Source: Senegalia massiliensis | GTDB lineage: Bacteria; Bacillota; Clostridia; Tissierellales; SIT17 | Length of the DNA: 64,000 nucleotides | Reading direction: 5' to 3' | Assembly (NCBI RefSeq): GCF_009911265.1 | Contig: NZ_QXXA01000006.1 | Coordinates: 62,001-126,000 of the forward strand | In this document: piece by piece, positions 8,254-18,061 of the stretch | How positions within the stretch are numbered: position 1 is the first letter of the stretch | How the letters are laid out: the number at the start of each line of letters is the position of its first letter | Translations under genes and position numbers: made by a program | Notes under the pieces: generated by a model | The model's database searches: none | Seen by the model: the letters and a program-made list of their open reading frames with translations, nothing else | Told to the model about the DNA's origin: nothing

Positions 8254-10190
8254 TATTTTAAGTATTTATCAAACCAATTAGTTATTTGTTCAAGTCTTTC
8301 TATTCTACTTTTTGGCTTACCACTTCTACTAAGTTCATGATTTTCATCTTTAAATATACATAATTTACTTTCAATATTATGATATTTAAGTGCTGTAAAC
8401 ATCTGTATCCCTTCAACTACCCAACATCTATAATCTTTTTCTCCATGAATAAAAAGCGTAGGTGTATTTACTTTATCTGCATATTTAAGGGGAGAATGCC
8501 ACCATAATTTTTCATTATCACTCCAAGGAGTTTCACCAATTTGATCCTCTGTAAAGTAATATCCTATATCTGTAGTAGAATACATACTCGTCCAATTAGA
8601 TATACTTCTTTGAGATGCAGCTGCCCTAAATCTACTAGTATGACCTATTATCCAATTTGTCATAAAACCTCCATAAGATCCACCTGTAACTCCTACCTTG
8701 TCTTTATCTATAAAAGAATACTGTTCAAGTACTTTATCAGTAAATTTCATTATATCATCATAATCAATTGTTCCATATTTCCCTCTAATATCTGCAAAAT
8801 CATTTCCTTTTCCATCACTACCACGAGGATTACAGAAAAACACTACATAACCTTGATTTGCCCAATATTGCATTTCATGATAAAAAACATTTCCATATAC
8901 AGTTTTTGGTCCTCCATGAATATCCAATATAGCTGGATACTTTTTACTTTTATCAAAATTAACAGGTTTAATTATGAATCCATCAATAGTAATCCCATCA
9001 TTTTCTACACTATAATTTTCTACCTGGGATAATGTTCTTTCTTTTTGTAACCAGTTATTAAAATTAGATATCTGAATTTCTTCTTTTTCATCTAATTTAT
9101 ATATTTCTTGTAATTTTAAATCGCGAAGCCCTATAAAATATATTTCTCCATTTTTTACACTAAATCCATCTACTGAACCTTTATTCTTTACTAGCTTTTG
9201 TATATTACCATTCTCATCTATTCTATTTATATATGAACTGTCATTTTCTGTAGTAATAAAATAAAGATAATTTCCATCTGCCTTTACACTAGATGACGCA
9301 CCATATCTTACATCTGAACCCACTGAATTCCATACACTTTTACCAAAATCAGGAGTTATACATTTCATTTCATCTTTATTTAAATCATAAGTATAAAACT
9401 TACCATTTTCATTTATACCATAATTTTTCATATTTGTAGCATTTATTATTAACTTATCATCTTTAATAAATCTAGCATAATCATATGAAAAACCATTACT
9501 ATCTATATTTTTCAATTCATCATTTTTTATATCATAAATATATAAAGAATCAGTTAAGTCCATTTTATTTTCAAATTTATTAGATATAAATACTACTTTA
9601 TCTTTATTATCATTTAATGAAAATTCACCTATATTTGTAATGTCATCTGTAAGAGCTTTATATTCTTCTTTTTCTAAATCATAAATATATAATCTGCTTC
9701 TTTTTTTATTCGTATAACCACTGCCATTAGACCAAAAAGGTATTTCATCTAATTCAATAAAACTTTTTTTATCTTTATTTTTATCTTCTTTATCATAGCT
9801 AGCTGTAAATATAAACTTATTCTCAGTTAATTTTTCAATATTAATTACATTTTTATCTATTTCAAAATACTTTTTGGCCTCTCCTCCATTTATATTTATT
9901 TTATAAAATTTAGTAATTTCTTTTTTTGTCTCTTTACTCTTATCTATTTCATCTCTATTGCTTGAAAATATTATCTCTTCATCATTTAACCATATAAATG
10001 AACTTTCCTTATCAAATGTAGTAATCTGTCTTAAATTTCCTTTATAATATAACCAAATATTAGATAAGTATTTATTTTCTTCTTTATCAATATTATGTAC
10101 TACAAAAGCAAGTTTCCCTTTTTCTTTTCCATGTTTAATACCTGATAAAAACTTATACTTTGTAAAATCATCTAATTTTAACTTTTCCAT
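8253..10190 (-). CDS. S9-family prolyl oligopeptidase-like serine peptidase (acylaminoacyl-peptidase type)
   Basis: A 645-residue cytosolic serine peptidase. Residues 1 to about 400 are a WD/DPP-like beta-propeller with repeated short beta stretches that gates access. Residues about 410-645 are the alpha/beta-hydrolase domain. The nucleophile is Ser505 in GGSYGGF, the acid is Asp586 in HGEKDYRCW, and the histidine is His618 in DENHELSR, all present and correctly ordered. There is no signal peptide. Such enzymes cut short or N-blocked peptides, consistent with peptide catabolism. The ATG follows AGAGGGGGAATTTT. It is convergent with the NSS transporter and divergent from the M29 aminopeptidase. 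Confidence 0.92.
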   Translation of the reverse strand: MEKLKLDDFTKYKFLSGIKHGKEKGKLAFVVHNIDKEENKYLSNIWLYYKGNLRQITTFDKESSFIWLNDEEIIFSSNRDEIDKSKETKKEITKFYKININGGEAKKYFEIDKNVINIEKLTENKFIFTASYDKEDKNKDKKSFIELDEIPFWSNGSGYTNKKRSRLYIYDLEKEEYKALTDDITNIGEFSLNDNKDKVVFISNKFENKMDLTDSLYIYDIKNDELKNIDSNGFSYDYARFIKDDKLIINATNMKNYGINENGKFYTYDLNKDEMKCITPDFGKSVWNSVGSDVRYGASSSVKADGNYLYFITTENDSSYINRIDENGNIQKLVKNKGSVDGFSVKNGEIYFIGLRDLKLQEIYKLDEKEEIQISNFNNWLQKERTLSQVENYSVENDGITIDGFIIKPVNFDKSKKYPAILDIHGGPKTVYGNVFYHEMQYWANQGYVVFFCNPRGSDGKGNDFADIRGKYGTIDYDDIMKFTDKVLEQYSFIDKDKVGVTGGSYGGFMTNWIIGHTSRFRAAASQRSISNWTSMYSTTDIGYYFTEDQIGETPWSDNEKLWWHSPLKYADKVNTPTLFIHGEKDYRCWVVEGIQMFTALKYHNIESKLCIFKDENHELSRSGKPKSRIERLEQITNWFDKYLK

Positions 10191-10329
10191 AAAATTCCCC
10201 CTCTATTATTCTAATTTATATTATATAATAATATCAGAATTATTAAAACATTATAATATTTGAGAATTTAAATGACTTTTTAGAAAATTTAATATAAAAT
10301 AATATTAAACTATATGAAAGGATGATAAA

Positions 10330-11562
10330 ATGAACAATTTCAATGAATTATTAAAAAAATATGCTGATATTGCAATTAATATTGGTGTAAACATTCAAAA
10401 GGATCAAATTCTTTATATTAATGCTCCTATTGAAAGCAATGAATTTGTAAGAGCTCTTTCAAGATCTGCCTATGATGCAGGTGCACGTGATGTTATGGTT
10501 AATTGGAATGACGATGAATTAGCCCTTATAAGATTTTTAAATGCACCAGACAAAGCATTTAAAGAATTTCCACAATGGAAGGCAGATGGATTAGCAGAGC
10601 TTGCAAAGGATAATGCTGCTTTTATATCAATTACTGGTAATGATCCAGACATATTTAAAGATGTAGATCCTGAAAAAATGGCAACAGATACTAAAACAAA
10701 ACTTAAAGCCCTTCAAGAATATAGAAAATATACAATGGCTAGCAAAGTAGCTTGGTGTGTTATAGCTGCTCCTTCAAAAGCATGGGCTAAAAAAGTTATA
10801 GGTATTGATGATAGTGAAAAAGCTATAGAAAAGCTTTGGGATAAAATATTTAAAATAGTTAGAGTAGATAGAGAAGAACCTGTAGAAGCATGGAAGGAAC
10901 ATACTACAAATTTAGAAAATAGAGTAAAATATCTAAATAAAGAAAACTTCAAGAAATTACATTTCAAATCCTCTATTACAGATTTAGAAGTAGAACTACC
11001 AAAAGGCCATATTTGGGCAGGTGGAGGAGAAAAGAATGATAAGGACACATATTTTGTAGCTAATATTCCAACAGAAGAAGTCTTTACTATGCCTCATAGA
11101 ACTGGAGTAAATGGTGTAGTTAAAAATACTAAACCATTTAATTATAATGGCAATTTAATAGATGACTTTACACTTACACTTGAAAATGGTAAAGTTGTAG
11201 ATTTTAAAGCAGAAAAGGGCTATGATGTACTTAAAAAAATGTTAGAAACTGATGAAGGAGCATTACATTTAGGTGAAGTTGCCTTGGTACCACATGATTC
11301 TCCTATATCAAATTTAGATACAATATTCTATAATACATTATTTGATGAAAATGCATCTTGTCATTTAGCTTTAGGAAAAGCATACCCTACATGTATAGAA
11401 AATGGAAGTGATATGGAAACAGAAGAGTTAACAGAAAAAGGTGCAAATGATTCACTTATACATGAAGATTTCATGATAGGTTCAGCTGATATGAATATAA
11501 TAGCTGAAAAACAAAATGGTGAAAAAGTACAAATATTTAAAGATGGTAATTGGTCTATATAA
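10330..11562 (+). CDS. M29-family aminopeptidase (PepS/AmpS/aminopeptidase T-like)
   Basis: A 410-residue cytosolic metallo-aminopeptidase of family M29. Its recognisable C-terminal metal-binding stretches include EVFTMPHRTGVNG, LGEVALVPHDSPIS, the central FDENASCHLALG and HEDFMIGSADMNI, which supply the Glu, His and Asp ligands of the two-metal site. The length matches the family (about 410). The ATG at 10330 follows GAAAGGATG. It releases N-terminal amino acids, extending the peptide-degrading set in this stretch (S9, M29). It is monocistronic with a strong terminator. Confidence 0.93.
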   Translation: MNNFNELLKKYADIAINIGVNIQKDQILYINAPIESNEFVRALSRSAYDAGARDVMVNWNDDELALIRFLNAPDKAFKEFPQWKADGLAELAKDNAAFISITGNDPDIFKDVDPEKMATDTKTKLKALQEYRKYTMASKVAWCVIAAPSKAWAKKVIGIDDSEKAIEKLWDKIFKIVRVDREEPVEAWKEHTTNLENRVKYLNKENFKKLHFKSSITDLEVELPKGHIWAGGGEKNDKDTYFVANIPTEEVFTMPHRTGVNGVVKNTKPFNYNGNLIDDFTLTLENGKVVDFKAEKGYDVLKKMLETDEGALHLGEVALVPHDSPISNLDTIFYNTLFDENASCHLALGKAYPTCIENGSDMETEELTEKGANDSLIHEDFMIGSADMNIIAEKQNGEKVQIFKDGNWSI

Positions 11563-11568
11563 AATTAC

Positions 11569-11597
11569 AACCACTAGGACTTAACCTAGTGGTTTTT
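11569..11597. terminator. Terminator between convergent genes
   Basis: Ten-bp arms AACCACTAGG/CCTAGTGGTT around ACTTAA, then a T-run on the plus strand. It lies between the M29 aminopeptidase and the chemoreceptor stop codon. Confidence 0.88.
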
Positions 11598-11599
11598 TG

Positions 11600-13132
11600 T
11601 TATTTAATCAATTCATTCATTTGTACAGCTATGTCTTTTAAGTTTTCAGCATTTGCCGAAAGTTCTTCACTCATTGCTGCACTTTGTTGAATTGATTGAA
11701 TTAAAGTATTAAATTCTCCTATTGTACTTTCTGTATTTTCATAAATGTTTTCATTGAAATTTACTATTTCTTTTGTTTTATTAAGTTGTCCTTTAGTCAT
11801 AACATTTATATTTTTTATAGTTTCAGTAAAATCTTTTAATTCTGATATCATATCTTTTACATTATGTACAGTATCACCTACTATATTATTTCCTTCAGTT
11901 ATATGATTATTATTATTAGTCATTAAATCTTCTACATCAGAAATTTTTGTTTTTAACTCTGTAGTTATTCCAGCTACATCTTTCAACGAATGCTTAGTAT
12001 TTTCAGCAAGTTTTCTTATTTCTTCAGCTACAACTACAAATCCTCTTCCAGATTCCCCAGCTCTAGCAGCTTCTATTGAAGCATTTAATGCAAGTAAATT
12101 AGTTTGTTCAGCAATATTTCCAATAATAACTAATATCTCATCTACTTCTTCAGCCTTATCCTGAAGTTTTCTTGTAGCATCAAAAGTGAATTCTATTCGT
12201 TCCTTTATTTTATTCATAATGTTAGATGCTTCATTTAATGATATTTCATTTTTATTGGATTTTTCTATAAGTTCTAAAGCTATACTTCTACTATTATTTG
12301 TTTTGTTATGTATACTCTCATTCTCTGATAGTAACTCATCTAATATATTTGTATTCTTTTTAGACTTATCTAACATAGAGTTACTCGATTGTAGTACATT
12401 ATCACTAGTATAAGCTATTTCTTGCATAGCTGTACTTTCTTCTTCTGCTATAGTTGACACCATTTTACTAGAGTCTAATAATGAATCTGCAAATTCAGAA
12501 GTTCTATTAAAAATATTTGATATTTTTTGATTGTTATTTGCTAGTTCTTCTTCTCTTTTTTGTATTTGATTAAGTATATTAGAAGCAAACAATGTAAATA
12601 TGAATATACCAAAAGAAGTTAGAGTAATTATTATTGCTCTGATTACAAATTCTTGTATTATCAATTCTTCTGATGGAAGTGTGTTAGAATTAAATGTAAA
12701 TATAGCTATTTGGCTTATAATTCCAGTAATTATAAATGCAATATTTAATTTAACATCTAAAAATAATGCTCCTAAAATAATAAAGTAAAATATGCTCATC
12801 CATAATTCCTTAGATGGTATCATAAATACTAAATATAAGTAATTTATAAAAGTCATAATAAATATTATATACTTTAAAATATTAAAATTCTTTTTATTAA
12901 AATTTCCATTATCAACAGTCTTTCTATGCATTAAATAAAAAATAATAGATTCAACTATAATTAAAAGTCCAAATAAAGACAAATCTAACCATTTAATTGA
13001 ACTATATAACCCTAAATATTTCATAACTGAAAAAGTTGTTGCAGCTAATAATCCACTTATTGAATAAATAATAAGTACAAATTTCAAAGTTTTTTTCTGA
13101 TAATCTATTATTGTATTAGTATCTTCTCTCAT
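11600..13132 (-). CDS. Methyl-accepting chemotaxis protein with membrane-embedded sensor
   Basis: A 510-residue chemoreceptor. The N-terminal ~190 residues are about six closely spaced hydrophobic segments with no sizeable extracellular domain and no clear HAMP, so sensing is probably in the membrane or of internal signals. The C-terminal half is the signalling domain, with the hairpin tip [20 protein letters not shown] followed by [16 protein letters not shown], which binds CheA and CheW. The start is ATG 13132 with AAGGAGG six bases ahead; in-frame upstream ATGs run through that site. It lies 21 bp behind the FabH-like gene, so both should be read from the mRNA carrying the c-di-GMP riboswitch. 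Confidence 0.9.
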   Translation of the reverse strand: MREDTNTIIDYQKKTLKFVLIIYSISGLLAATTFSVMKYLGLYSSIKWLDLSLFGLLIIVESIIFYLMHRKTVDNGNFNKKNFNILKYIIFIMTFINYLYLVFMIPSKELWMSIFYFIILGALFLDVKLNIAFIITGIISQIAIFTFNSNTLPSEELIIQEFVIRAIIITLTSFGIFIFTLFASNILNQIQKREEELANNNQKISNIFNRTSEFADSLLDSSKMVSTIAEEESTAMQEIAYTSDNVLQSSNSMLDKSKKNTNILDELLSENESIHNKTNNSRSIALELIEKSNKNEISLNEASNIMNKIKERIEFTFDATRKLQDKAEEVDEILVIIGNIAEQTNLLALNASIEAARAGESGRGFVVVAEEIRKLAENTKHSLKDVAGITTELKTKISDVEDLMTNNNNHITEGNNIVGDTVHNVKDMISELKDFTETIKNINVMTKGQLNKTKEIVNFNENIYENTESTIGEFNTLIQSIQQSAAMSEELSANAENLKDIAVQMNELIK

Positions 13133-13153
13133 ATTAACCTCCTTCATAAACAT

Positions 13154-14158
13154 TTACCATTTATAACTCAATGCTTGCATAGTATAACCTGCTGCAACAG
13201 AACAAAATACTATTAAATCATCTTCTATAAAATTTTCTTTTTCTAACCTTTCATTTAGAGCCATTATTGGACTGGCACTACCAGTATATCCATACTTATC
13301 TGCTATAAATGTAGCTTTTTCTAAAGTATTACCTAATTTTTCTAAAGTAACTTTTATATCGTCTTTAGAAAATTGTGACATAAAATAATGTGATACATTT
13401 TCTGGAGTATATTCATTTTCTTTTAGTAAGTTAACTACTAATTCTGACCACTCATCTGAAAGAAAACTAAAATCAAAAGGTTTCCATTGCATCTTTCTAT
13501 CATAACTTGTTAGATTTGTATCAACTATATTTTCAAGGCCACATTCTGGAAATCTTATAGTATCATTGTAATTATCATCAGTAAACATTCTTGTTGCTAA
13601 AAATCCTCTTTGTTTGTCTTCTTCTATAGATTCTAAAATAATTGCAGCAGCACCATCTCCTACAATAGAATATGTAATCATATCATCTTCCCTAGCAAAA
13701 GGACTTACGTGCAAAGAACCAATTATTAAAGCTCTTTTAAATTTTTTATCAGTTTTTAAATATCTAGTTGCTACATCAATAGCACTTATCATTCCAACAC
13801 AGTTATTATTCAAGTCAAAAACTGAAGTTGCATTAGTAGCCTTTAATTCATTTCTCATCATCAATGCACAAGAAGGCATTAAATATTGTGGTGTATCTGT
13901 AGCAGATATTATTATATCTATATCTTCAGGAGAAAGATTTGCATTTTTCAATGCTTTTTTAGCAGACTTAACCCCCATACCTATCATAGTTTCATTATTA
14001 TCAGCTTGCTTTCGTATGTCTCTACCTAATTTCTTCATTAAATTAGTTACATGATCATCTAGTTCATACTTTTTAAAGTGATTTATAACTTCTTTATTTT
14101 TCACTTCTTTTGTTGGATTATATGAACCAACACCTTTTATTAATACATTTTGATACAT
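13154..14158 (-). CDS. FabH-like (3-oxoacyl-ACP synthase III) protein with altered catalytic residues
   Basis: A 334-residue thiolase-fold protein of the KAS III group. The nucleophile Cys120 is present in LNNNCVGM. The usual active-site His (HQAN motif) aligns with Ser261 in HYFMSQFSKDD, and the usual Asn (GNTSAAS) aligns with Tyr291 in YGYTGSASP, so two of the three catalytic residues look replaced. It may therefore not condense malonyl-ACP, but could transfer an acyl group or do other chemistry. No fab genes lie nearby; the partner downstream is a chemoreceptor, and the leader carries a c-di-GMP riboswitch. The ATG follows AAAGGGGAGTGT. Confidence 0.8.
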   Translation of the reverse strand: MYQNVLIKGVGSYNPTKEVKNKEVINHFKKYELDDHVTNLMKKLGRDIRKQADNNETMIGMGVKSAKKALKNANLSPEDIDIIISATDTPQYLMPSCALMMRNELKATNATSVFDLNNNCVGMISAIDVATRYLKTDKKFKRALIIGSLHVSPFAREDDMITYSIVGDGAAAIILESIEEDKQRGFLATRMFTDDNYNDTIRFPECGLENIVDTNLTSYDRKMQWKPFDFSFLSDEWSELVVNLLKENEYTPENVSHYFMSQFSKDDIKVTLEKLGNTLEKATFIADKYGYTGSASPIMALNERLEKENFIEDDLIVFCSVAAGYTMQALSYKW

Positions 14159-14203
14159 TTTACACTCCCCTTTAGTTTAATTACTAAGAAGATGCACAAA
14201 AAG

Positions 14204-14239
14204 TAAAATAGATAACTCTAAGTAGAGCTATCTATTTTA
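14204..14239 (-). terminator. Terminator of the riboswitch expression platform
   Basis: On the minus strand, AAAATAGATA-G-CTCT pairs with AGAG-T-TATCTATTTT around a short loop, followed by CTTTTTG. It lies between the c-di-GMP aptamer and the FabH-like start codon, the position for ligand-controlled termination. Confidence 0.8.
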
Positions 14240-14244
14240 TAGCA

Positions 14245-14334
14245 ATCAACTTAGCGGCTTGGCAATCATAGATTCATTCCTTAGACCCATAGCTTTGCGT
14301 CCTTAACTTTCGATAAGTTTGCCTTTATTAAGTT
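14245..14334 (-). promoter_or_regulatory. Cyclic di-GMP-I (GEMM) riboswitch aptamer
   Basis: Read on the minus strand, the segment has the GEMM-I signatures in order: GGCAAAC, then a hairpin capped by the GAAA-type loop (TCGAAAG), GGACGCAAAGC, a GGTCTA joining segment, and GCCAAGCCGC at the 3' side. A closing P1 helix forms between AACTTA and TAAGTT at the two ends. A terminator follows at once, so it should control readthrough into the FabH-like gene and the chemoreceptor. Whether ligand turns the operon on or off needs the alternative pairing to be worked out. Confidence 0.88.
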
Positions 14335-14402
14335 ATATAATTCGACAATATTTTACTAGATTATAATATCATATAAAGTATCTTTTTCCAATATATTTAA
14401 AA

Positions 14403-14443
14403 CAAAAAAGATGAGAATTGAATCTATCAATTCTCACCTTTTT
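14403..14443 (-). terminator. Terminator of the 36-residue membrane protein gene
   Basis: Nine-bp arms GAGAATTGA/TCAATTCTC with A and T runs outside, immediately past the stop codon of the small gene. Confidence 0.88.
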
Positions 14444-14445
14444 TA

Positions 14446-14556
14446 TTAATATTTGTGACCAAAGCTAGGGAAAATAAGGAATATAACTACAATCACACAA
14501 ATTATAAGTAATAAATCATCATCCAATCCAAAGAAGCCTTTTGTTGTTGCTGACAT
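14446..14556 (-). CDS. Small single-span membrane protein, 36 residues
   Basis: The peptide begins MSATTKGFFGLDDDLLLIIC, continues as one hydrophobic helix and ends FPSFGHKY. An AGGAGG ribosome binding site lies eight to ten bases ahead and a dedicated terminator follows. Short proteins with a DDLLLII...FGH pattern resemble the YjcZ-like small membrane proteins linked with spores in Bacillaceae, but that is a resemblance only. It sits directly downstream of the NhaC gene (stop 14610) and may share its message. Confidence 0.75.
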   Translation of the reverse strand: MSATTKGFFGLDDDLLLIICVIVVIFLIFPSFGHKY

Positions 14557-14609
14557 TTACCACACCTCCTAATAATATATGATATGTTTTAAAACAAATA
14601 TTGCTACTC

Positions 14610-16304
14610 TTAGAAGGTAACTTTTTTTCCAAATAAATATACAAATGCTATTACTACAATTAATGCTGATGGAAGAACAAGATAAACTGGGACTCCAAGT
14701 CCTACTGGAATATAACCAAATAATATTGTAATTATACCAACAGTTATAGCATAATATAATTGAGTTTTTACATGATCTATATGATCACATGCAGCACCCA
14801 TTGAAGATAATATTGTAGTATCTGAGATAGGTGAACAATGGTCACCAAATATAGCTCCTGTAAGTACTGCTCCTGCATTCATTAACATATATGAATTTTC
14901 TGGAGATATAGAAAATGCTAAAGGTATTGTAAGTGGCATAAGTATACCCATTGTTCCATAGGATGTACCTGTAGAAAATGATATTATTGCTCCAAATATA
15001 AATATTACTGATGGAAGTAAAAACTCAGGCATTTTATCACTTAGTATTGATATCAAAAATTTACTTGTTCCTAAATCTTTGATCACTCCTGAAAGTGACC
15101 AAGCAAGCACTAATATAACACCAGTAATAAGTAATGATTTTAAACCATGTATAAAAGTATCAATACCTTCATTTACTGTAAATATTTTTTGTTTTATTCC
15201 CATTAAAAGTGCTACAATACTTGCTAAAAGTGCTGCTTGAAATAAAACTATACTAGCATCTGATGCTCCAAATGTTTCTCTTATAGCCATAAGTGATAAA
15301 GGAGAATCCTTTATCATTTCTATCATATTAGCATCTTCTGCTAAAGCTATATATCCATTATAATAAAATCCTGCAAAAGCTGATATCATAAGCACAAGTA
15401 TTGGAACCAGTGCATTTTTTATTTTTAATTTAGTACCTTCATTTGGTTCTAAGTTTTTATCATTATCACTCATCATTGGACTTGAATCTTTTCTTAATAC
15501 CTCACCTTTAATTCTAGCTCTTTTTTCTACTTTATACATTGGTCCAAATTCTTTCATAAGAATTGCTGTTGCTACTATAAATATAAGTATAAGTATATTA
15601 TAAAATCTATAAGGTATTGTAGATACAAATATGCCATATGCATTTACATTTTGTCCTATTGATTCATATGCATCCTTTATAAGACCTACCTCATATCCAA
15701 TCCAAGTAGATATAAGTGCAATCCCTGCAATAGGTGCTGCTGTTGCATCTATAATAAATGCTAATTTTTCTCTTGAAATTCTCATTTTATCAGTGACAGG
15801 TCTCATAATAGGACCTACTATAAGTGCATTTGCATAATCATCAAAGAATATAAAAAGTCCTAATATCCAAGTAATTATTTGTGCACTTACAGGTGATTTA
15901 GCCTTTTTAGCTAAAGACTCTGCAATAGCTTTTGCTCCACCCATTTTTGAAATCAAAGCAATCATTCCACCAATAGTTAAACATTGAAGAATAATTCCTG
16001 CATTCCAGCTATCTGCAAGAGATGAAACCATATATACTATTAAGTCTAAAAAACTATGAATTAATGCTCCAAATACATTATAATTATTTAATGATAGAAT
16101 AAATGCTCCAGTAAGAACTCCTATAAATAATGATATAATTACATTTTTACTTATAAATGCAAGAACTATAGCTATAAGTGGTGGTAAAAGAGTCCAAATA
16201 CCAAATTTTTCTGCATTAAGCTTTGCACTATCTACTTCATCTGCTAAAGCATAAGTAGAAATAAAAATTAAAATTAATACTAATAACAATACTTTTCTCT
16301 TCAA
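14610..16304 (-). CDS. NhaC-family Na+/H+ antiporter
   Basis: A 564-residue polytopic membrane protein of the NhaC/ion transporter superfamily. It starts with a signal-like hydrophobic segment ending in ALADEVDSA, then carries about a dozen transmembrane segments split by a hydrophilic loop (about 250-300, rich in K/E/N). Family-typical stretches include FFDDYANALIVGPIMRP and GDHCSPISDTT, which carry the charged and polar membrane residues of the transport site. It would extrude Na+ or exchange a substrate such as lysine, malate or tyrosine against cations; the substrate is not readable. It fits the Na+-based bioenergetics suggested by the NSS carriers. The ATG or TTG start lies behind AAAGGAGGG. 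Confidence 0.88.
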   Translation of the reverse strand: MKRKVLLLVLILIFISTYALADEVDSAKLNAEKFGIWTLLPPLIAIVLAFISKNVIISLFIGVLTGAFILSLNNYNVFGALIHSFLDLIVYMVSSLADSWNAGIILQCLTIGGMIALISKMGGAKAIAESLAKKAKSPVSAQIITWILGLFIFFDDYANALIVGPIMRPVTDKMRISREKLAFIIDATAAPIAGIALISTWIGYEVGLIKDAYESIGQNVNAYGIFVSTIPYRFYNILILIFIVATAILMKEFGPMYKVEKRARIKGEVLRKDSSPMMSDNDKNLEPNEGTKLKIKNALVPILVLMISAFAGFYYNGYIALAEDANMIEMIKDSPLSLMAIRETFGASDASIVLFQAALLASIVALLMGIKQKIFTVNEGIDTFIHGLKSLLITGVILVLAWSLSGVIKDLGTSKFLISILSDKMPEFLLPSVIFIFGAIISFSTGTSYGTMGILMPLTIPLAFSISPENSYMLMNAGAVLTGAIFGDHCSPISDTTILSSMGAACDHIDHVKTQLYYAITVGIITILFGYIPVGLGVPVYLVLPSALIVVIAFVYLFGKKVTF

Positions 16305-16430
16305 GAATAATCCCTCCTTTCTTAAATATATATTCGATAACTTTTAAAAATATCCTAATTGTAAGTTTACATTTAAATTTAATTATTATATATTATGTAT
16401 TATAAATAGCTTCGTAGAAAGGAAGATTTT

Positions 16431-17987
16431 ATGAGTATTTTAACAGTTAAAAACCTAACTCATGGTTTTGGTGATAGAGCCTTATTTGATAATGTATCAT
16501 TTAGATTATTAAAAGGTGAGCATATCGGACTAATTGGGGCAAATGGAGAAGGTAAATCTACATTTATGAATATAATTACAGGAAAAATAACACCAGATGA
16601 AGGTGACATTGAATGGTCTAAGAGAGTAAGAATAGGATACTTAGATCAACATACAGTTTTAAAAAAAGGCATGACTATTCGTGATACATTAAAGTCTGCT
16701 TTTAGTTATCTTTTTGATTTAGAAAAAGAAATGAATGCTATATGTGATGAAATGGCTAATGCTACTCCTGAAAGATTAGAAATACTTTTAGAAGATATGG
16801 GGACAATCCAAGATATTCTTACAAATAATGATTTTTATATAATAGATGCAAAGGTAGAAGAAATAGGAAGAGGTCTTGGACTTGATGCTATAGGGTTTGA
16901 AAAAGATGTAAATGATTTAAGTGGAGGACAAAGGACTAAAGTACTACTTGCAAAATTATTATTAGAAAAACCAGATATATTACTATTAGATGAGCCTACA
17001 AACTATTTAGATTATGAACATATAGAATGGTTAAAAACTTATTTAAATGATTATGAAAATGCATTTATACTCATTTCTCATGACATACCATTTTTAAATA
17101 GTGTAATAAATCTAATCTATCATATGGAAAATCAAAAATTAGATAGATATGTTGGAGATTATGATGATTTTATGAAAGTTTATGAAATGAAAAAGAAACA
17201 AATAGAAGCAGCATATAAAAAACAACAACAAGAAATAGCAGGACTTAAAGATTTTGTAGCAAGAAATAAGGCAAGAGTATCTACTAGAAATATGGCTATG
17301 AGTAGACAAAAAAAGCTTGATAATATGGATATAATAGAATTAGATAGAGAAAAGCCAAAGCCAGAATTTAATTTTAAAGAAGCAAGAACTCCATCAAAAT
17401 TAATTTTTCAAACTAATGATTTAGTTATAGGATATGATGAGCCTCTTACTAAGCCTTTGAATATTCGTATGGAAAGAAAACAAAAAATAGCTATAGTTGG
17501 AGCAAATGGTATAGGTAAAACTACATTATTAAAGAGTATATTAGGTGAAATAAAACCTATATCAGGTACAGTTGAAAAAGGTCAAAATCAATATATAGGA
17601 TACTTTCAACAAGAAATAAAAAAAGATAATTATAATACATGTATTGATGAGATGTGGAGTGAATTCCCTGGATTTAATCAATATGAAATAAGATCTGCAC
17701 TAGCCAAATGCGGACTTACTACAAAACACATTGAAAGTAAAGTAGTTGTCCTAAGTGGTGGAGAACAAGCAAAAGTTAGATTATGCAAACTTATAAATAA
17801 AGAAACTAATATATTAATTTTAGATGAGCCTACAAATCATCTAGATAAAGATGCAAAATCCGAACTGAAAAGAGCATTAAAAGAATACAATGGAACAATA
17901 CTTTTAATCTCACATGAACCAGAGTTCTACAATGATATTGTAACAGATATTTGGAATTGTGAAAATTGGACAACAAAAATAGTTTAA
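16431..17987 (+). CDS. ABC-F family ATPase (two ABC domains, no membrane part)
   Basis: A 518-residue protein with two ATP-binding cassettes. Domain 1 has Walker A GANGEGKST (about residue 37), signature LSGGQRTK and Walker B LLLDEPTNYLD. Domain 2 has Walker A GANGIGKTT, signature LSGGEQAK and [11 protein letters not shown]. The ~80-residue linker (K-rich, residues about 240-320) is the segment that reaches into the ribosome E/P site in this family. ABC-F proteins act on stalled ribosomes or protect against ribosome-targeting drugs, and this one could be either type. It is one of three ABC-F genes in the window. The ATG follows AGAAAGGAAGA, and its own terminator follows. Confidence 0.9.
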   Translation: MSILTVKNLTHGFGDRALFDNVSFRLLKGEHIGLIGANGEGKSTFMNIITGKITPDEGDIEWSKRVRIGYLDQHTVLKKGMTIRDTLKSAFSYLFDLEKEMNAICDEMANATPERLEILLEDMGTIQDILTNNDFYIIDAKVEEIGRGLGLDAIGFEKDVNDLSGGQRTKVLLAKLLLEKPDILLLDEPTNYLDYEHIEWLKTYLNDYENAFILISHDIPFLNSVINLIYHMENQKLDRYVGDYDDFMKVYEMKKKQIEAAYKKQQQEIAGLKDFVARNKARVSTRNMAMSRQKKLDNMDIIELDREKPKPEFNFKEARTPSKLIFQTNDLVIGYDEPLTKPLNIRMERKQKIAIVGANGIGKTTLLKSILGEIKPISGTVEKGQNQYIGYFQQEIKKDNYNTCIDEMWSEFPGFNQYEIRSALAKCGLTTKHIESKVVVLSGGEQAKVRLCKLINKETNILILDEPTNHLDKDAKSELKRALKEYNGTILLISHEPEFYNDIVTDIWNCENWTTKIV

Positions 17988-17991
17988 AAAG

Positions 17992-18023
17992 AAAAAATCC
18001 TGATTTATAAATCAGGATTTTTT
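17992..18023 (+). terminator. Intrinsic terminator
   Basis: A perfect 32-bp palindrome with core ATCCTGATTTATAAATCAGG, flanked by A and T runs, after the ABC-F stop codon. Confidence 0.9.
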
Positions 18024-18061
18024 CTAATCATTTAGTTTTCTTACATTTATTCTTATTTATA

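Noticed and set aside
8541-9032. 163-codon plus-strand frame inside the S9 peptidase
   Set aside because: Antisense to a well-supported gene with the catalytic motifs on the other strand; Cys/His/Ile-rich shadow composition.
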